Source of the DNA: Streptomyces sp. A0958
GTDB taxonomy: Bacteria > Actinomycetota > Actinomycetes > Streptomycetales > Streptomycetaceae
Length of the DNA stretch: 64,000 nt
Direction: 5' to 3'
Assembly (NCBI RefSeq): GCF_004795035.1
Contig: NZ_SSBK01000030.1
Location: 1-64,000, forward strand
Made by a program: the position numbers and the translations under genes
Part shown: piece after piece, positions 8,179 to 15,984 of the stretch
How positions within the stretch are numbered: the first letter of the stretch is position 1
How the letters are laid out: each line of letters begins with the position of its first letter
Notes under the pieces: generated by a model
Database searches by the model: none
Told to the model about the DNA's origin: nothing
What the model saw: the letters and a program-made list of their open reading frames with translations, nothing else

Positions 8179-8237
8179 GCTCCCCCGTCATTCATGTCAC
8201 CGAGCCCGTCGAACAGGCTCTCCATGGTCATGGTCAT
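8175..8237 (-). CDS. Possible 20-residue leader peptide coupled to the MFS gene
   Basis: A minus-strand frame reads MTMTMESLFDGLGDMNDGGA and ends in a TGA that overlaps the MFS start (ATGA). The start lies in a three-copy ATGGTC repeat (8223-8240) with no clear Shine-Dalgarno sequence, so translation is uncertain. If made, it could be a leader peptide tuning exporter synthesis. A peptide precursor is possible but the nearby enzymes do not demand one. Confidence 0.3.
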   Translation of the reverse strand: MTMTMESLFDGLGDMNDGGA

Positions 8238-8531
8238 GGTCAGCCGGAGGACGGGCCCATGGCCGTGTCCGCGTTCCGAGATGCTGGGCGAACGTGCTCA
8301 CTCGCAGGGCGGTGCCAGAGTATAAGCACTCGGCAGTCGCCCGCAGGCCGTACACCGGGATCGCGGTTCCGTCCGCTGAGCGGGGACAGCACGTGGGGAT
8401 GTACCAACATCCGAACCCCCCTTGCCTGCACGGGAGTCCGGGGCTAGCTTTCCGGTCGAATGGTTCGGATGAGGCGCCGATCAGGCACATTTCCTGCGGG
8501 ACTCGTCCGAGGGCCACTAACGGGGGGTGCT
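8238..8531. promoter_or_regulatory. Divergent promoter region of the biosynthetic cluster
   Basis: About 290 bases separate the leftward exporter/ligase genes from the rightward operon. For the plus strand, TTGCCT (8422-8427) and TAGCTT (8445-8450) are spaced by 17 bases, a plausible housekeeping-type promoter. For the minus strand, TATACT (reverse complement of 8319-8324) could serve as a -10 box, with only a poor -35. No long operator palindrome is obvious, and no cluster-specific regulator gene is present in the cluster. Confidence 0.45.
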
Positions 8532-9776
8532 GTGGGGCCGCGTACTGTCGCCACGCTTCTGGAGTTCGAGCGAAACGTCATCCCTGTAGTGAACTCCCTT
8601 CGCGAGCTGCGCAGTCGGGCGCGCGGTCGCGACGGAGAGCCGGCCGGCGGGGCGACGGCCGGCTCCGACGAGGAGATACGTTTCGCCGTCGACGCCCTCC
8701 GTACCGCCGTCGAGAACCTGCACGGGCTGATGCCGGAGCAGCAAATAGCCGCCACCTGCGAGAACTTGAGGGCCTGGCAGGAAGCCGGCTGCGAGGGTGT
8801 GCCGCAATTCGACAGCACCCGGGACGCGGTGCCCGCACCCGAGGACGGCGAGGCCGCCGCTTTCGTGGGGCCCGTGACCCTTCCCAACAGCGACCGGCAC
8901 GACGTCCACATCGAGGCGTTCTCGGTGATCCGCCAGGACCCGGACAGCACACCCCTTCTCCAGGCCACCTACCCCCACCCCAAGGCCGTCTTCCAGTCGA
9001 CCCGGCTGCTGTCCGCCTCCCGCGGCCTGCGGGAGGGCAACTGCGTGGTCTTCTTCCCCGAGAACATCCCGGCCGCCACGCGCTGCACCGACCAGAACTT
9101 CGCGTGGTTCTTCTTCAACCGGCACACCGAGATCTACGCCCACACCCTGGCCATCACCGAGCGCCTGTGCGGTCCCGGCTCGCCCTTCACGGGCGAGGAC
9201 GAGCTCGTCTCGGCGGAAGTGGACCCGGAGGACACCTACCAGGCGCGCTGTGTCTGGGGTTACCTGCACGACTACTTCCACCACACCGGCCCGCGCCCCC
9301 TCGACCAGCACCTGGCGATCAAGACGACGTGGCGGCCCGGGCTCCTGGAGGAGCTCAAGGTCGACATGAAGTCGGCGATCGCCTGCTTCGAGGAGGAAGT
9401 CCCGTACGGCGAGATCGTCTTCGAGTACATCCTGCTGGAACGGCTGTTCCGCTACCCGGCGCAGCCCGAGCCGCTGCGCAACTTCGATGCCGGCACCGGC
9501 TTCGCGCTGGGCACCTGGCTCGCCTCCCAGGGGCTGTTCACCCAGGACGACCAGGGCCGCCGCGTCCTCGGAGCGAAGGCCCGCATCGTCGAGTCGGTAC
9601 GTGAACTCGTGCGCCAGATCGAGGAGATCGAGGCCACGCAGGACGACGCCGCCTATCGCTCCGGTGCCGTCGACTTCCTCTTCGGGACGCTGCTCCGCCG
9701 CCCGGAGAGCAAACCCGACCGGTACGGCGGGCCCCTCGCGCCGCTCGGCCTGTGGGGCACCGAAGTCCATGTCTGA
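8532..9776 (+). CDS. DUF6421-like protein, first gene of the biosynthetic operon
   Basis: A 414-residue soluble protein. I recognise it as resembling the uncharacterised DUF6421 family, with moderate certainty. It has a polar, histidine- and aromatic-rich central part: TDQNFAWFFFNRHTEIYAHT, then WGYLHDYFHHTGPRPLDQHL, then LLEELKVDMKSAIACFEEE. The clustered HDYFHH and acidic LKVDMK segments could form a metal site, but no known catalytic motif is clear. I favour GTG 8532 because a G-rich AACGGGGGG precedes it. An in-frame ATG at 8460 would add 24 residues but has no ribosome site. Its end overlaps the aminotransferase start by 8 bases, so it belongs to the operon. Confidence 0.6.
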   Translation: MGPRTVATLLEFERNVIPVVNSLRELRSRARGRDGEPAGGATAGSDEEIRFAVDALRTAVENLHGLMPEQQIAATCENLRAWQEAGCEGVPQFDSTRDAVPAPEDGEAAAFVGPVTLPNSDRHDVHIEAFSVIRQDPDSTPLLQATYPHPKAVFQSTRLLSASRGLREGNCVVFFPENIPAATRCTDQNFAWFFFNRHTEIYAHTLAITERLCGPGSPFTGEDELVSAEVDPEDTYQARCVWGYLHDYFHHTGPRPLDQHLAIKTTWRPGLLEELKVDMKSAIACFEEEVPYGEIVFEYILLERLFRYPAQPEPLRNFDAGTGFALGTWLASQGLFTQDDQGRRVLGAKARIVESVRELVRQIEEIEATQDDAAYRSGAVDFLFGTLLRRPESKPDRYGGPLAPLGLWGTEVHV

Positions 9777-10866
9777 GCCGCGCCGCGCTGCGGAGATCGA
9801 AGCGATCCTCAAGGACCCGGGCTTCTGCCGTCACTCCACCGGGCACACCGCCGTCGTCGACTGGGATGCCGACACCGGCTGGTCCGAGCCCCGTGTCGAG
9901 CCCTGGTCCGACCTGGTGATGGACCCGGCCACGCTCGGACTCCACTACGGGCAGGCGGTGTTCGAGGGCCTGAAGGCGTTCCGTGCCGTCGACGGATCGG
10001 TGCACCTGTTCCGGCCCGAGGACCACGGTCGACGCCTGGCACGGTCCGCCGCGCGGCTCGCGATGGCCGAAATGCCCGCCACGCTGTTCGCCCGGGCGTG
10101 TGCCGCCCTGGTCGCGGCCGACGAGCAGTGGGTGCCGGGCGGTTACGGGCAGAGCCTCTACCTGAGACCGCTGCTCATCGCCACCGAACCGGACCTGGGG
10201 CTCAGGCCGTCGAAGCGCTACCGGTGCGTGATCCTGGCCTACCCCGCCGACCCCTGTTTCGGGGCCGACTTCCGCCCGCTGTCGGTGACCACGTCGACCG
10301 AAACGGTGCGTGCCGTACGGGGCGGCACCGGCGAGTCCAAGTGCGCCGGGAACTACGCCGCCGGCCTCCTCACCCGTACCGAGGCGCAGGCCGCCGGGTA
10401 CGACGAGGTGCTGTGGCTCGACGGGCTCGAACGGAGCCGGATCGAGGAGCTCAGCACCATGAACGTCTTCCTCGTCCGGCGTGACGGGACGGAGGCACGG
10501 GTGACGACCCCGCCGTGCGACGGAACCATCGTCCGCGGCCTGACCCGCGACTCGCTGCTGACCCTGGCCAGGGACCAGGGGATCGCGGTCGCGGAGGAGC
10601 ACACCACGATCGACGCCGTCCGCGCCGGCCTCCGCTCCGGAGAACTGGCCGAGGTGTTCGCCTGCGGCACGGCGGGAGTCGTCGTTCCGGTGGGCCGACT
10701 CGGCGTCGGCGGCGAGGACATGGCCGTCGGCGACGGGAAAGGGGGACCGATGACCGCGCTGCTACGGAACAGCCTGCTTGACGTCCAGCACGGACGTACG
10801 CCCGACGCGCATGGCTGGCTTCGGACCGTCACGCGGGCCGATGAGAACGGGGGACGACGCGCATGA
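9769..10866 (+). CDS. Class IV (branched-chain type) aminotransferase, intact
   Basis: A 365-residue PLP enzyme of fold type IV, close to type-2 branched-chain aminotransferases (IlvE group). MDPATLGLHYGQAVFEGLKAFR is the substrate-entry segment, YLRPLLIATE follows, and GGTGESKCAGNYAAG carries the PLP Schiff-base lysine at residue 191 (codon 10339-10341). IEELSTMNVFLV provides the conserved glutamate and cofactor contacts. It would move an amino group between glutamate and a 2-oxo acid, plausibly making or recycling the unusual amino acid of the cluster. ATG 9769 lies inside the end of the DUF6421-like gene, and its end overlaps the next start. A second copy three genes on lacks the lysine. 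Confidence 0.85.
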   Translation: MSEPRRAAEIEAILKDPGFCRHSTGHTAVVDWDADTGWSEPRVEPWSDLVMDPATLGLHYGQAVFEGLKAFRAVDGSVHLFRPEDHGRRLARSAARLAMAEMPATLFARACAALVAADEQWVPGGYGQSLYLRPLLIATEPDLGLRPSKRYRCVILAYPADPCFGADFRPLSVTTSTETVRAVRGGTGESKCAGNYAAGLLTRTEAQAAGYDEVLWLDGLERSRIEELSTMNVFLVRRDGTEARVTTPPCDGTIVRGLTRDSLLTLARDQGIAVAEEHTTIDAVRAGLRSGELAEVFACGTAGVVVPVGRLGVGGEDMAVGDGKGGPMTALLRNSLLDVQHGRTPDAHGWLRTVTRADENGGRRA

Positions 10867-11468
10867 GCGACGACAACACGGCCTTGAAGTGCGACCGGGG
10901 GCCCGCACTGTCCGGAGTCACCGTGATCCACACCCTGGGCCCTTCGGGCACCAACCTGGAGAAGGCCGCCCACCACTGGCTCGCGGAGCGGGGCGTCGCC
11001 GGGAACGTGGTGCTCCACACCGAGGTGGAGGACGGCCTCGACGCGATGGCTTTCGACGGCACCGAGGCCATCCTCGCCTGCGCCGTCTACCCCCGGCTGC
11101 ACGACCTCGTCTTCCAGAACCTGCACCGCCTGGAAATGGCCGACAGCTTCATCCTCGACACCCACGACATGGTCCTGGCCGGGCGTCCGGACCACCCGGC
11201 CATGGCCACGATCGTCAGCCACCCGGCCCCCAGCAGCCTGGTGGCCGGGCTCGGTCACACCACGCTGACCAGCAGCAATTCGCGCGCCGCGGCGCTGTGC
11301 GCGGCCGGGCAGTACGACGCCTGCGTGACGACCGGGCCCGCTGCGGCGGCCGAGGGGCTGCGGCTGATCAAGAACTTCGGCCCCGTCCCGATGATCTTCA
11401 CCCTGCACGTCGGCCGGACCCTCGCGGACGACGCCGGCATCGACGCGGGGGACGGAAGCGCATGCTGA
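10863..11468 (+). CDS. BacA-like, prephenate decarboxylase/dehydratase-fold protein
   Basis: A 201-residue protein with the bilobal fold of prephenate dehydratase, closest by eye to BacA, the bacilysin-pathway prephenate decarboxylase. Shared landmarks are the opening VIHTLGPSGTNLEKAA, AILACAVYPRLHDLVFQ, ATIVSHPAPSSLV, TSSNSRAAALCAAGQYDAC and the ending FGPVPMIFTLHV. The TRF motif of true prephenate dehydratases is absent, as in BacA. BacA-type enzymes decarboxylate prephenate without aromatisation, giving dihydro-hydroxyphenylpyruvate used for non-aromatic cyclohexenyl amino acids. This suggests such a building block here, though a changed substrate is possible. Its ends overlap both neighbours. 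Confidence 0.7.
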   Translation: MSDDNTALKCDRGPALSGVTVIHTLGPSGTNLEKAAHHWLAERGVAGNVVLHTEVEDGLDAMAFDGTEAILACAVYPRLHDLVFQNLHRLEMADSFILDTHDMVLAGRPDHPAMATIVSHPAPSSLVAGLGHTTLTSSNSRAAALCAAGQYDACVTTGPAAAAEGLRLIKNFGPVPMIFTLHVGRTLADDAGIDAGDGSAC

Positions 11469-12715
11469 TCGTCGTCCAGCCCCTGTCCGCCGGTGTCCGG
11501 CTCACCGCCCGGATGGTGGCCGCCCAGGTCCCCTGCCTCGTACCGACCCAGTTCCCCGAGCTACTGCCGCCCGAGGTGCACTCCGGCGCGACCGTCGCCG
11601 ACTGGCACCCGGACGCGGGGGTGGCCGGGCTGCTCCGCCTGGTCGAGAAGGCCGTCGCGGAGACCGGGGCCGCGCCCACCGGTGTGATCGCCGGCTTCGA
11701 GTACGCGGTACCGGAGGCCGCCGAGCTGGCCCGCACCCTCGGGCTGCCCGCGCTCGGCGCGGGTGCGGCCGAGGCCGTGCGGCAGAAGGACGTCATGCGG
11801 CGGCGGTGCGAGGAGCGGGCAGTGGCCTTCCCGCGCTCGGTCGTGGTCGGCCCCGAGGCGGCGGGCCCCTGCCCGCTGCCGTTCCCGGTCGTGGTCAAGC
11901 CGGTCGACTGCGGCGGCAGCCTGATGGTGAGCCTCTGCCGCGACCAGGAGGAGTACGCGCGGGCCTGCGCGGTCGTGCACGACCCCGGCGAGGACGTGAA
12001 GTTCCACCCGAACCCGCGCCGGACGGCCCTGGTCGAGGAGTACGTGGAGGGCCCCGAGTTCTCCCTCGACGGCTGGGTGGACGCCGACGGCCCGCACCTG
12101 GCGAGCGTCACCACCAAGTTCCTCTCCGCCCCGCCGGACTTCTTCGAGATGGGCCACATCGCCACCGCGCCGGAGCGCTCGCCGCACGGCGGGGTCCTGG
12201 AGCGGTTCGCCCGCGAGGTCGTGGCCGCCTTCGACCTCACGGTCGGCCCGTTCCACATCGAGACCCGGATCGACCGCGACCGGGGCCCCGTCCTGATCGA
12301 GGTCGGTGCCCGGCTCGCCGGCGACAACATCCCCGAACTGGTGCTCGCCGGACCCGGCGTGGACCTGTGCGCCGCCACCGCGGACGCCGCACGCGGGGTG
12401 CCGCACGACCCCGGCGCGCTGTCGCCGGTGAGCGCGGGTCTCGCGTTCGTCACCACCGACCGGCCCGGCACCTTCGCCGGAACGCTCCTCGGTATCGAGC
12501 CCTTCACCGAGGCGGCCGAGTTCCGCGGCCTCCTCCCGGAGGCGGAACCGGGGACCGTGCTCGACCCGGGCGACATTTTCAGCAACCGGGTCGCTCGTAT
12601 CCACTTCGAGGGCGATCTCGACCGGGTCGAGGGCCTTGTCGCCTCGGTCCTCGCAGACGTGAGGGCCGACGTCCACGGCGTCGGCCACCAGGACAAGGAA
12701 GGTGCCCGCGCATGA
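11462..12715 (+). CDS. ATP-grasp carboxylate-amine ligase (cluster ligase 2)
   Basis: A 417-residue ATP-grasp enzyme, distinct from ligase 1. MLIVVQPLSAGVRLTARM forms the start of the N-terminal domain. FPVVVKPVDCGGSLMVSLC and ALVEEYVEGPEFSLDGWVD are the nucleotide-binding strands. GPFHIETRIDRDRGPVLIEV followed by GARLAGDNIPELV holds the metal-binding acidic and asparagine residues and matches the L-amino-acid ligase/carbamoyl-phosphate-synthase-like group. Having two different ligases suggests at least two amide bonds, or one bond and one tailoring step. Start ATG 11462 overlaps the previous gene by 7 bases, and the stop overlaps the next gene (ATGA). Confidence 0.8.
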   Translation: MLIVVQPLSAGVRLTARMVAAQVPCLVPTQFPELLPPEVHSGATVADWHPDAGVAGLLRLVEKAVAETGAAPTGVIAGFEYAVPEAAELARTLGLPALGAGAAEAVRQKDVMRRRCEERAVAFPRSVVVGPEAAGPCPLPFPVVVKPVDCGGSLMVSLCRDQEEYARACAVVHDPGEDVKFHPNPRRTALVEEYVEGPEFSLDGWVDADGPHLASVTTKFLSAPPDFFEMGHIATAPERSPHGGVLERFAREVVAAFDLTVGPFHIETRIDRDRGPVLIEVGARLAGDNIPELVLAGPGVDLCAATADAARGVPHDPGALSPVSAGLAFVTTDRPGTFAGTLLGIEPFTEAAEFRGLLPEAEPGTVLDPGDIFSNRVARIHFEGDLDRVEGLVASVLADVRADVHGVGHQDKEGARA

Positions 12716-13794
12716 GCAACGAACTGACCGTCACCCCCACGACCGGCCCGCGCCCCAGGCCCGAGGCGGGCGGGGCGGCCGGGTCCGTCCTCACCGACCA
12801 CGCGTTCTTCATGCGGACCGGCAAGCGGCGCGGCTGGCAGGGGCTGACCGTGGCGGACCGGGACGGCATCCCGGCGCTGCGGCCCACGGCCGCCGCCGTG
12901 CTCTCCGGCCAGACGGTCGTCGACGAGTTCGCCGCGTACCGGCTCGCGGACGGCACGGTCGCCGTGTTCCGCCCCGACAGCCACATCAAGCGCATGAACA
13001 ACGGGGCCCGCCGGCTCGCGATGCCGCAGGTCGACTTCGACCGGGTCTGGAGCTCGGTGCGGGCGATGGTCGAGCTGGACGAGGGCTGGCTGCCACAGGA
13101 GGCGGGCGCTTCGCTGCGGCTGCGGGCGGTGCTCGCCGCCGACGGCACGGGGCTGGCCGCCGGGCCCGCGGACGACTGCCTCTTCTACGTGCTCGGGTCG
13201 GTGCCGGCCGCCGCGGAGGCGAAGCCGCTGAAGGCCATGACCCTGGACGGGTACGTGCGGGCCTGGCCCGGCGGCACCGGTGACGTGAACACGGCGGGCG
13301 GGCTGGCGGCGGGCGTGGTGCCCGGCGAGATAGCCGACAACTACGGCAACGACCACGTGCTGTGGCTCGACGGCCCGCAGGGCCGCTTCGTCCAGCAGAT
13401 CGGCGAGCTGAACGCGTTCTTCGTGATCGACGGCGTGCTGACGACGCCCGCGCTCGACCGCACCGTCCTGCCCGGGATCACCCGTGACTCCGTCGTGAAG
13501 CTGGCCCGGGACGCGGGGACCGCCGTCGCCGAGCGGCCGGTGGAGCTCGCCGAGGTCCTCAAGGGAATCGCGGACGGCTCCGTCACCGAGTGCTTCGCCA
13601 CCGGCACGGCCGCCGGGGTGGCGCCGGTCGTCTCCCTCGGCCACCAGGGCGAGGAGTACCGGCTCGCGTCCCAGGAGGCCGGCCCGGTGACCGCCCGCTT
13701 CCGGGACCTGCTGGACGGCATCCACCGGGGCGAGTCCGTCGACCGGTTCGGCTGGATGCGGCGGATCACCGAAGTGGCACCCGTCCACGCCTGA
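12712..13794 (+). CDS. Aminotransferase-fold protein lacking the PLP lysine
   Basis: A 360-residue paralogue of the intact aminotransferase at 9769. The family scaffold is clear: HIKRMNNGARRLAMP, WPGGTGDVNTAGGLAAG, DHVLWLDGPQGRFVQQIGELN, GITRDSVVKLARDAG and TECFATGTAAGVAPV. In the segment where the intact copy has ESKCAGNY, this one has DVNTAGGL. The Schiff-base lysine is asparagine 193 (codon AAC 13288-13290) and the conserved N-Y pair is G-L. The glutamate-rich IEEL motif is also changed, to VQQI. It therefore cannot be a normal transaminase. It may be a structural partner of the active enzyme or may have gained a lysine-independent function. The reading frame is intact, so selection appears to keep it. 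Confidence 0.8.
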   Translation: MSNELTVTPTTGPRPRPEAGGAAGSVLTDHAFFMRTGKRRGWQGLTVADRDGIPALRPTAAAVLSGQTVVDEFAAYRLADGTVAVFRPDSHIKRMNNGARRLAMPQVDFDRVWSSVRAMVELDEGWLPQEAGASLRLRAVLAADGTGLAAGPADDCLFYVLGSVPAAAEAKPLKAMTLDGYVRAWPGGTGDVNTAGGLAAGVVPGEIADNYGNDHVLWLDGPQGRFVQQIGELNAFFVIDGVLTTPALDRTVLPGITRDSVVKLARDAGTAVAERPVELAEVLKGIADGSVTECFATGTAAGVAPVVSLGHQGEEYRLASQEAGPVTARFRDLLDGIHRGESVDRFGWMRRITEVAPVHA

Positions 13795-13808
13795 GGGAGG
13801 AGACAACC

Positions 13809-14123
13809 ATGGCGTACGTCGTCACCGACGAATGCGTTGGCTGCAAGTACACGGACTGTGTGGACGTCTGCCCCGTGAGCTGTTTCCACGAGGGCCCCGA
13901 CATGCTCTACATCAACCCCGAGGAATGCATCGACTGCAACGCGTGCGTCGCCGAATGCCCGCCCGAGGCGATCTGGGCGGACGTCGACCTGCCGGAGGAC
14001 AAGTTCCAGTGGATCGAGATCAACGGCGAGATGAGCAACAAGTACCCGGTCATCTTCGAGAGCCGGGGCACCAGGGGCGAGCCCACCGAGGCCCCCGCCG
14101 AGCCCTCCAGCCAGCCTTCCTGA
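13809..14123 (+). CDS. 7Fe (3Fe-4S plus 4Fe-4S) ferredoxin
   Basis: A 104-residue FdxA-type ferredoxin. Cysteines 9, 17 and 50 fit the 3Fe-4S cluster and 21, 40, 43 and 46 the 4Fe-4S cluster (VVTDECVGCKYTDC, then DVCPVSC, then PEECIDCNACVAECPPEA). The C-terminal tail is rich in Pro, Glu and Ser. The start ATG 13809 has an excellent GGGAGGAG site, the strongest in this operon, perhaps to supply extra protein. It sits 23 bases before a radical SAM gene, so its likely job is electron delivery for reductive cleavage of S-adenosylmethionine. It is a pathway-dedicated copy, not a general housekeeping gene. Confidence 0.9.
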   Translation: MAYVVTDECVGCKYTDCVDVCPVSCFHEGPDMLYINPEECIDCNACVAECPPEAIWADVDLPEDKFQWIEINGEMSNKYPVIFESRGTRGEPTEAPAEPSSQPS

Positions 14124-14146
14124 CCCAAAGAGCGGGAGCCTAGGTC

Positions 14147-15682
14147 ATGACGACCCACGTCGAGAACCCCTTCATGCTGGGCCTCGACTCGAACTTCTAT
14201 CTGAAGGACGAGTTCGAGAGCCCCGAGAAGCGCACCAACGTCACCTGGTTCTACCCGAAGATCTGCGCCTTCCAGGACGCCCTCGACTCCGAGGGGAAGA
14301 AGGCGGAGTACTTCTCCTTCCTGGACCGCCAGTCCCACCCGGAGCAGACCGACATCCTGCTCTACTTCCACATCCCGTTCTGCGAGGCGTTCTGCAACTT
14401 CTGCGCCTGCTTCAAGGAGTCGGCGGCGAAGTACCAGGGCGAGCGGCAGAAGCGCTTCGTCCAGGCGATGGTCAAGGAGATCCAGCGCAACGCCCGCTCG
14501 AAGTACTTCGAGGGCACGAAGGTCAAGTACGTCCAGTTCGGCGGCGGTACGCCGTCCGCCCTGGAGCAGGAGTCGATGGCCACCATCCTGGAGGCCGTCC
14601 ACCGCGAGTTCGACCTGAGCGAGGTCGACGGCATCTCCCTGGAGGGCAGCCCGCTCGGGCTCTCCAAGGACGGCTACATCGAGATGCTGAAGTCGCTCGG
14701 CATCACCCGCATCTCCTTCGGCGTGCAGACCCTCGACGAGGACATCCGCCGCAAGCTCACCATCAAGGCCAGCGTCGAGCAGGTCCACCAGACCGCCGAG
14801 AACATCCGCAAGGCCGGCATCCGCACCTTCGCCCTGGACCTCATGTACAACCTGCCGGGCCAGGACGACGAGGTGCTCGGCCGGGACCTGGAGGGCATCT
14901 GCGGCGAGCTGCGCCCCAGCTTCGTGCAGACGTACCGCTTCAACCAGTGGGAGGGCACCCGCCTCGACCAGCAGATCCGGGCCGGCAAGGTCGCCGAGGT
15001 GAAGCCGTCGGGCGCCATCGAGCGGGAGCAGTACCGGCAGATCAAGAACGGGCTGGCCGGGTACGGCTACGACAAGCAGCTCCTGATCAACTTCTTCACC
15101 CACCTCGACGACGCGGGCGAGATCGGCCTCAACCACGCGTGCGGCGGCAACGGCTACCGCGCCAGCTACACCCTCGGCATCGGGCCGGCCGCCGAGAACT
15201 ACATGGGCGAGCGCAGCTACCGCAACCACACCGACGTCGAGCGGTGGATGCGGGAGGTCGAGGAAGGCATCATCCCGATCGAGCAGGGTCGCATCTGCTC
15301 CGAGGACGAGGTCGAGAACCGGGTCATGGTCTTCTTCCCGGTCTTCGGCACCGTCCGCAAGGCCGACGTCGCCAACTTCGAGAAGTACCGCCGCGAGGTG
15401 GACTGGCTGGTCGAGGGCGGCTACGCGATCGAGACCGACGAGGACCTGACCCTCACCGAGGTCGGCCGGGAGAACGCCGGCAACATCGCCTTCCTCTTCT
15501 ACTCGGACGAGGAGAAGGCCCGCGCCCGGCGCACGATGTACCTGTCGCTGAAGAACAAGCGCAACCCCTTCCACCAGGACGCGCAGAACATCCCGCGCAC
15601 CCCGCTCTTCCTCCAGACCCGCCCGAAGACGGCGGAGGAGACCTCCGAGGAGAGCACCCCCGCCACGTCCGAGAAGAGCTGA
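14147..15682 (+). CDS. HemN-like radical SAM enzyme
   Basis: A 511-residue radical SAM protein of the coproporphyrinogen-oxidase-like (HemN/HemW) group. HIPFCEAFCNFCAC at residues 75-88 gives the CxxxCxxC cluster ligands (79, 83, 86) plus the extra cysteine 88 seen in HemN. GGGTPSAL follows, and ISFGVQTLDEDIRRKLTIKAS matches the HemN SAM-binding region. The C-terminal third (LNHACGGNGYRASYTLGIGP onward) differs from housekeeping HemN. Relatives in secondary metabolism use SAM for methylation or cyclopropanation of unactivated carbon. With a free carrier protein directly downstream (7-base gap) and a ferredoxin upstream, modification of a carrier-bound amino acid is the simplest model. Confidence 0.85.
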   Translation: MTTHVENPFMLGLDSNFYLKDEFESPEKRTNVTWFYPKICAFQDALDSEGKKAEYFSFLDRQSHPEQTDILLYFHIPFCEAFCNFCACFKESAAKYQGERQKRFVQAMVKEIQRNARSKYFEGTKVKYVQFGGGTPSALEQESMATILEAVHREFDLSEVDGISLEGSPLGLSKDGYIEMLKSLGITRISFGVQTLDEDIRRKLTIKASVEQVHQTAENIRKAGIRTFALDLMYNLPGQDDEVLGRDLEGICGELRPSFVQTYRFNQWEGTRLDQQIRAGKVAEVKPSGAIEREQYRQIKNGLAGYGYDKQLLINFFTHLDDAGEIGLNHACGGNGYRASYTLGIGPAAENYMGERSYRNHTDVERWMREVEEGIIPIEQGRICSEDEVENRVMVFFPVFGTVRKADVANFEKYRREVDWLVEGGYAIETDEDLTLTEVGRENAGNIAFLFYSDEEKARARRTMYLSLKNKRNPFHQDAQNIPRTPLFLQTRPKTAEETSEESTPATSEKS

Positions 15683-15689
15683 TCCGCCG

Positions 15690-15971
15690 ATGGACGCCCG
15701 CAGGACCCAGGCGGAGATCGAGGACGACCTCCGTTCGGTGATCGCCCAGATCTTTCCGCAGCAACTGGTCGAACTCGAGACCGATACACCGCTGTTCAAC
15801 GGCGGTCTGTCGCTCAACTCGACCCAGATGATCGAACTGACCCTGGCCTTCGAGACGTTCTACGACATCGAGCTCGAACCCGAGCTGCTGACGACGCAGA
15901 ACTTCGCGACCCTGGGGTCACTCTCCGGTCTCCTGGAGGAACTCCTCAACGACGAGGTGTCCCCTGTCTGA
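15690..15971 (+). CDS. Free-standing acyl/peptidyl carrier protein
   Basis: A 93-residue four-helix carrier protein. Helix 1 is IEDDLRSVIAQIFPQQ. The attachment loop reads TPLFNGGLSLNSTQMIEL, with serine 44 as the likely phosphopantetheine site. The usual DSL triplet is replaced by NST, an uncommon version that may reflect adaptation to the cluster's own AcpS-type transferase. Downstream helices ETFYDIELEPELL and TLGSLSGLLEELL are normal. The gene lies between the radical SAM gene and the hydrolase, with the adenylation gene nearby, so it probably carries one aminoacyl unit. Start ATG 15690 is seven bases after the previous stop. Confidence 0.85.
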   Translation: MDARRTQAEIEDDLRSVIAQIFPQQLVELETDTPLFNGGLSLNSTQMIELTLAFETFYDIELEPELLTTQNFATLGSLSGLLEELLNDEVSPV

Positions 15972-15984
15972 GATCCATTCGGAC

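Noticed and set aside
5640..8237. Graspetide-type RiPP system (ATP-grasp plus small peptide)
   Set aside because: The ATP-grasp protein looks like an amino-acid ligase and the 20-residue frame has no repeated Thr/Ser-Glu/Asp core or ribosome site. Kept only as a weak possibility.
11398..13806. Minus-strand frame of 802 codons
   Set aside because: Antisense to ATP-grasp ligase 2 and the second aminotransferase-fold gene, both with clear family motifs.
13907..15817. Minus-strand frame of 636 codons
   Set aside because: Antisense to the ferredoxin and radical SAM genes; low-complexity leucine/valine/aspartate composition.
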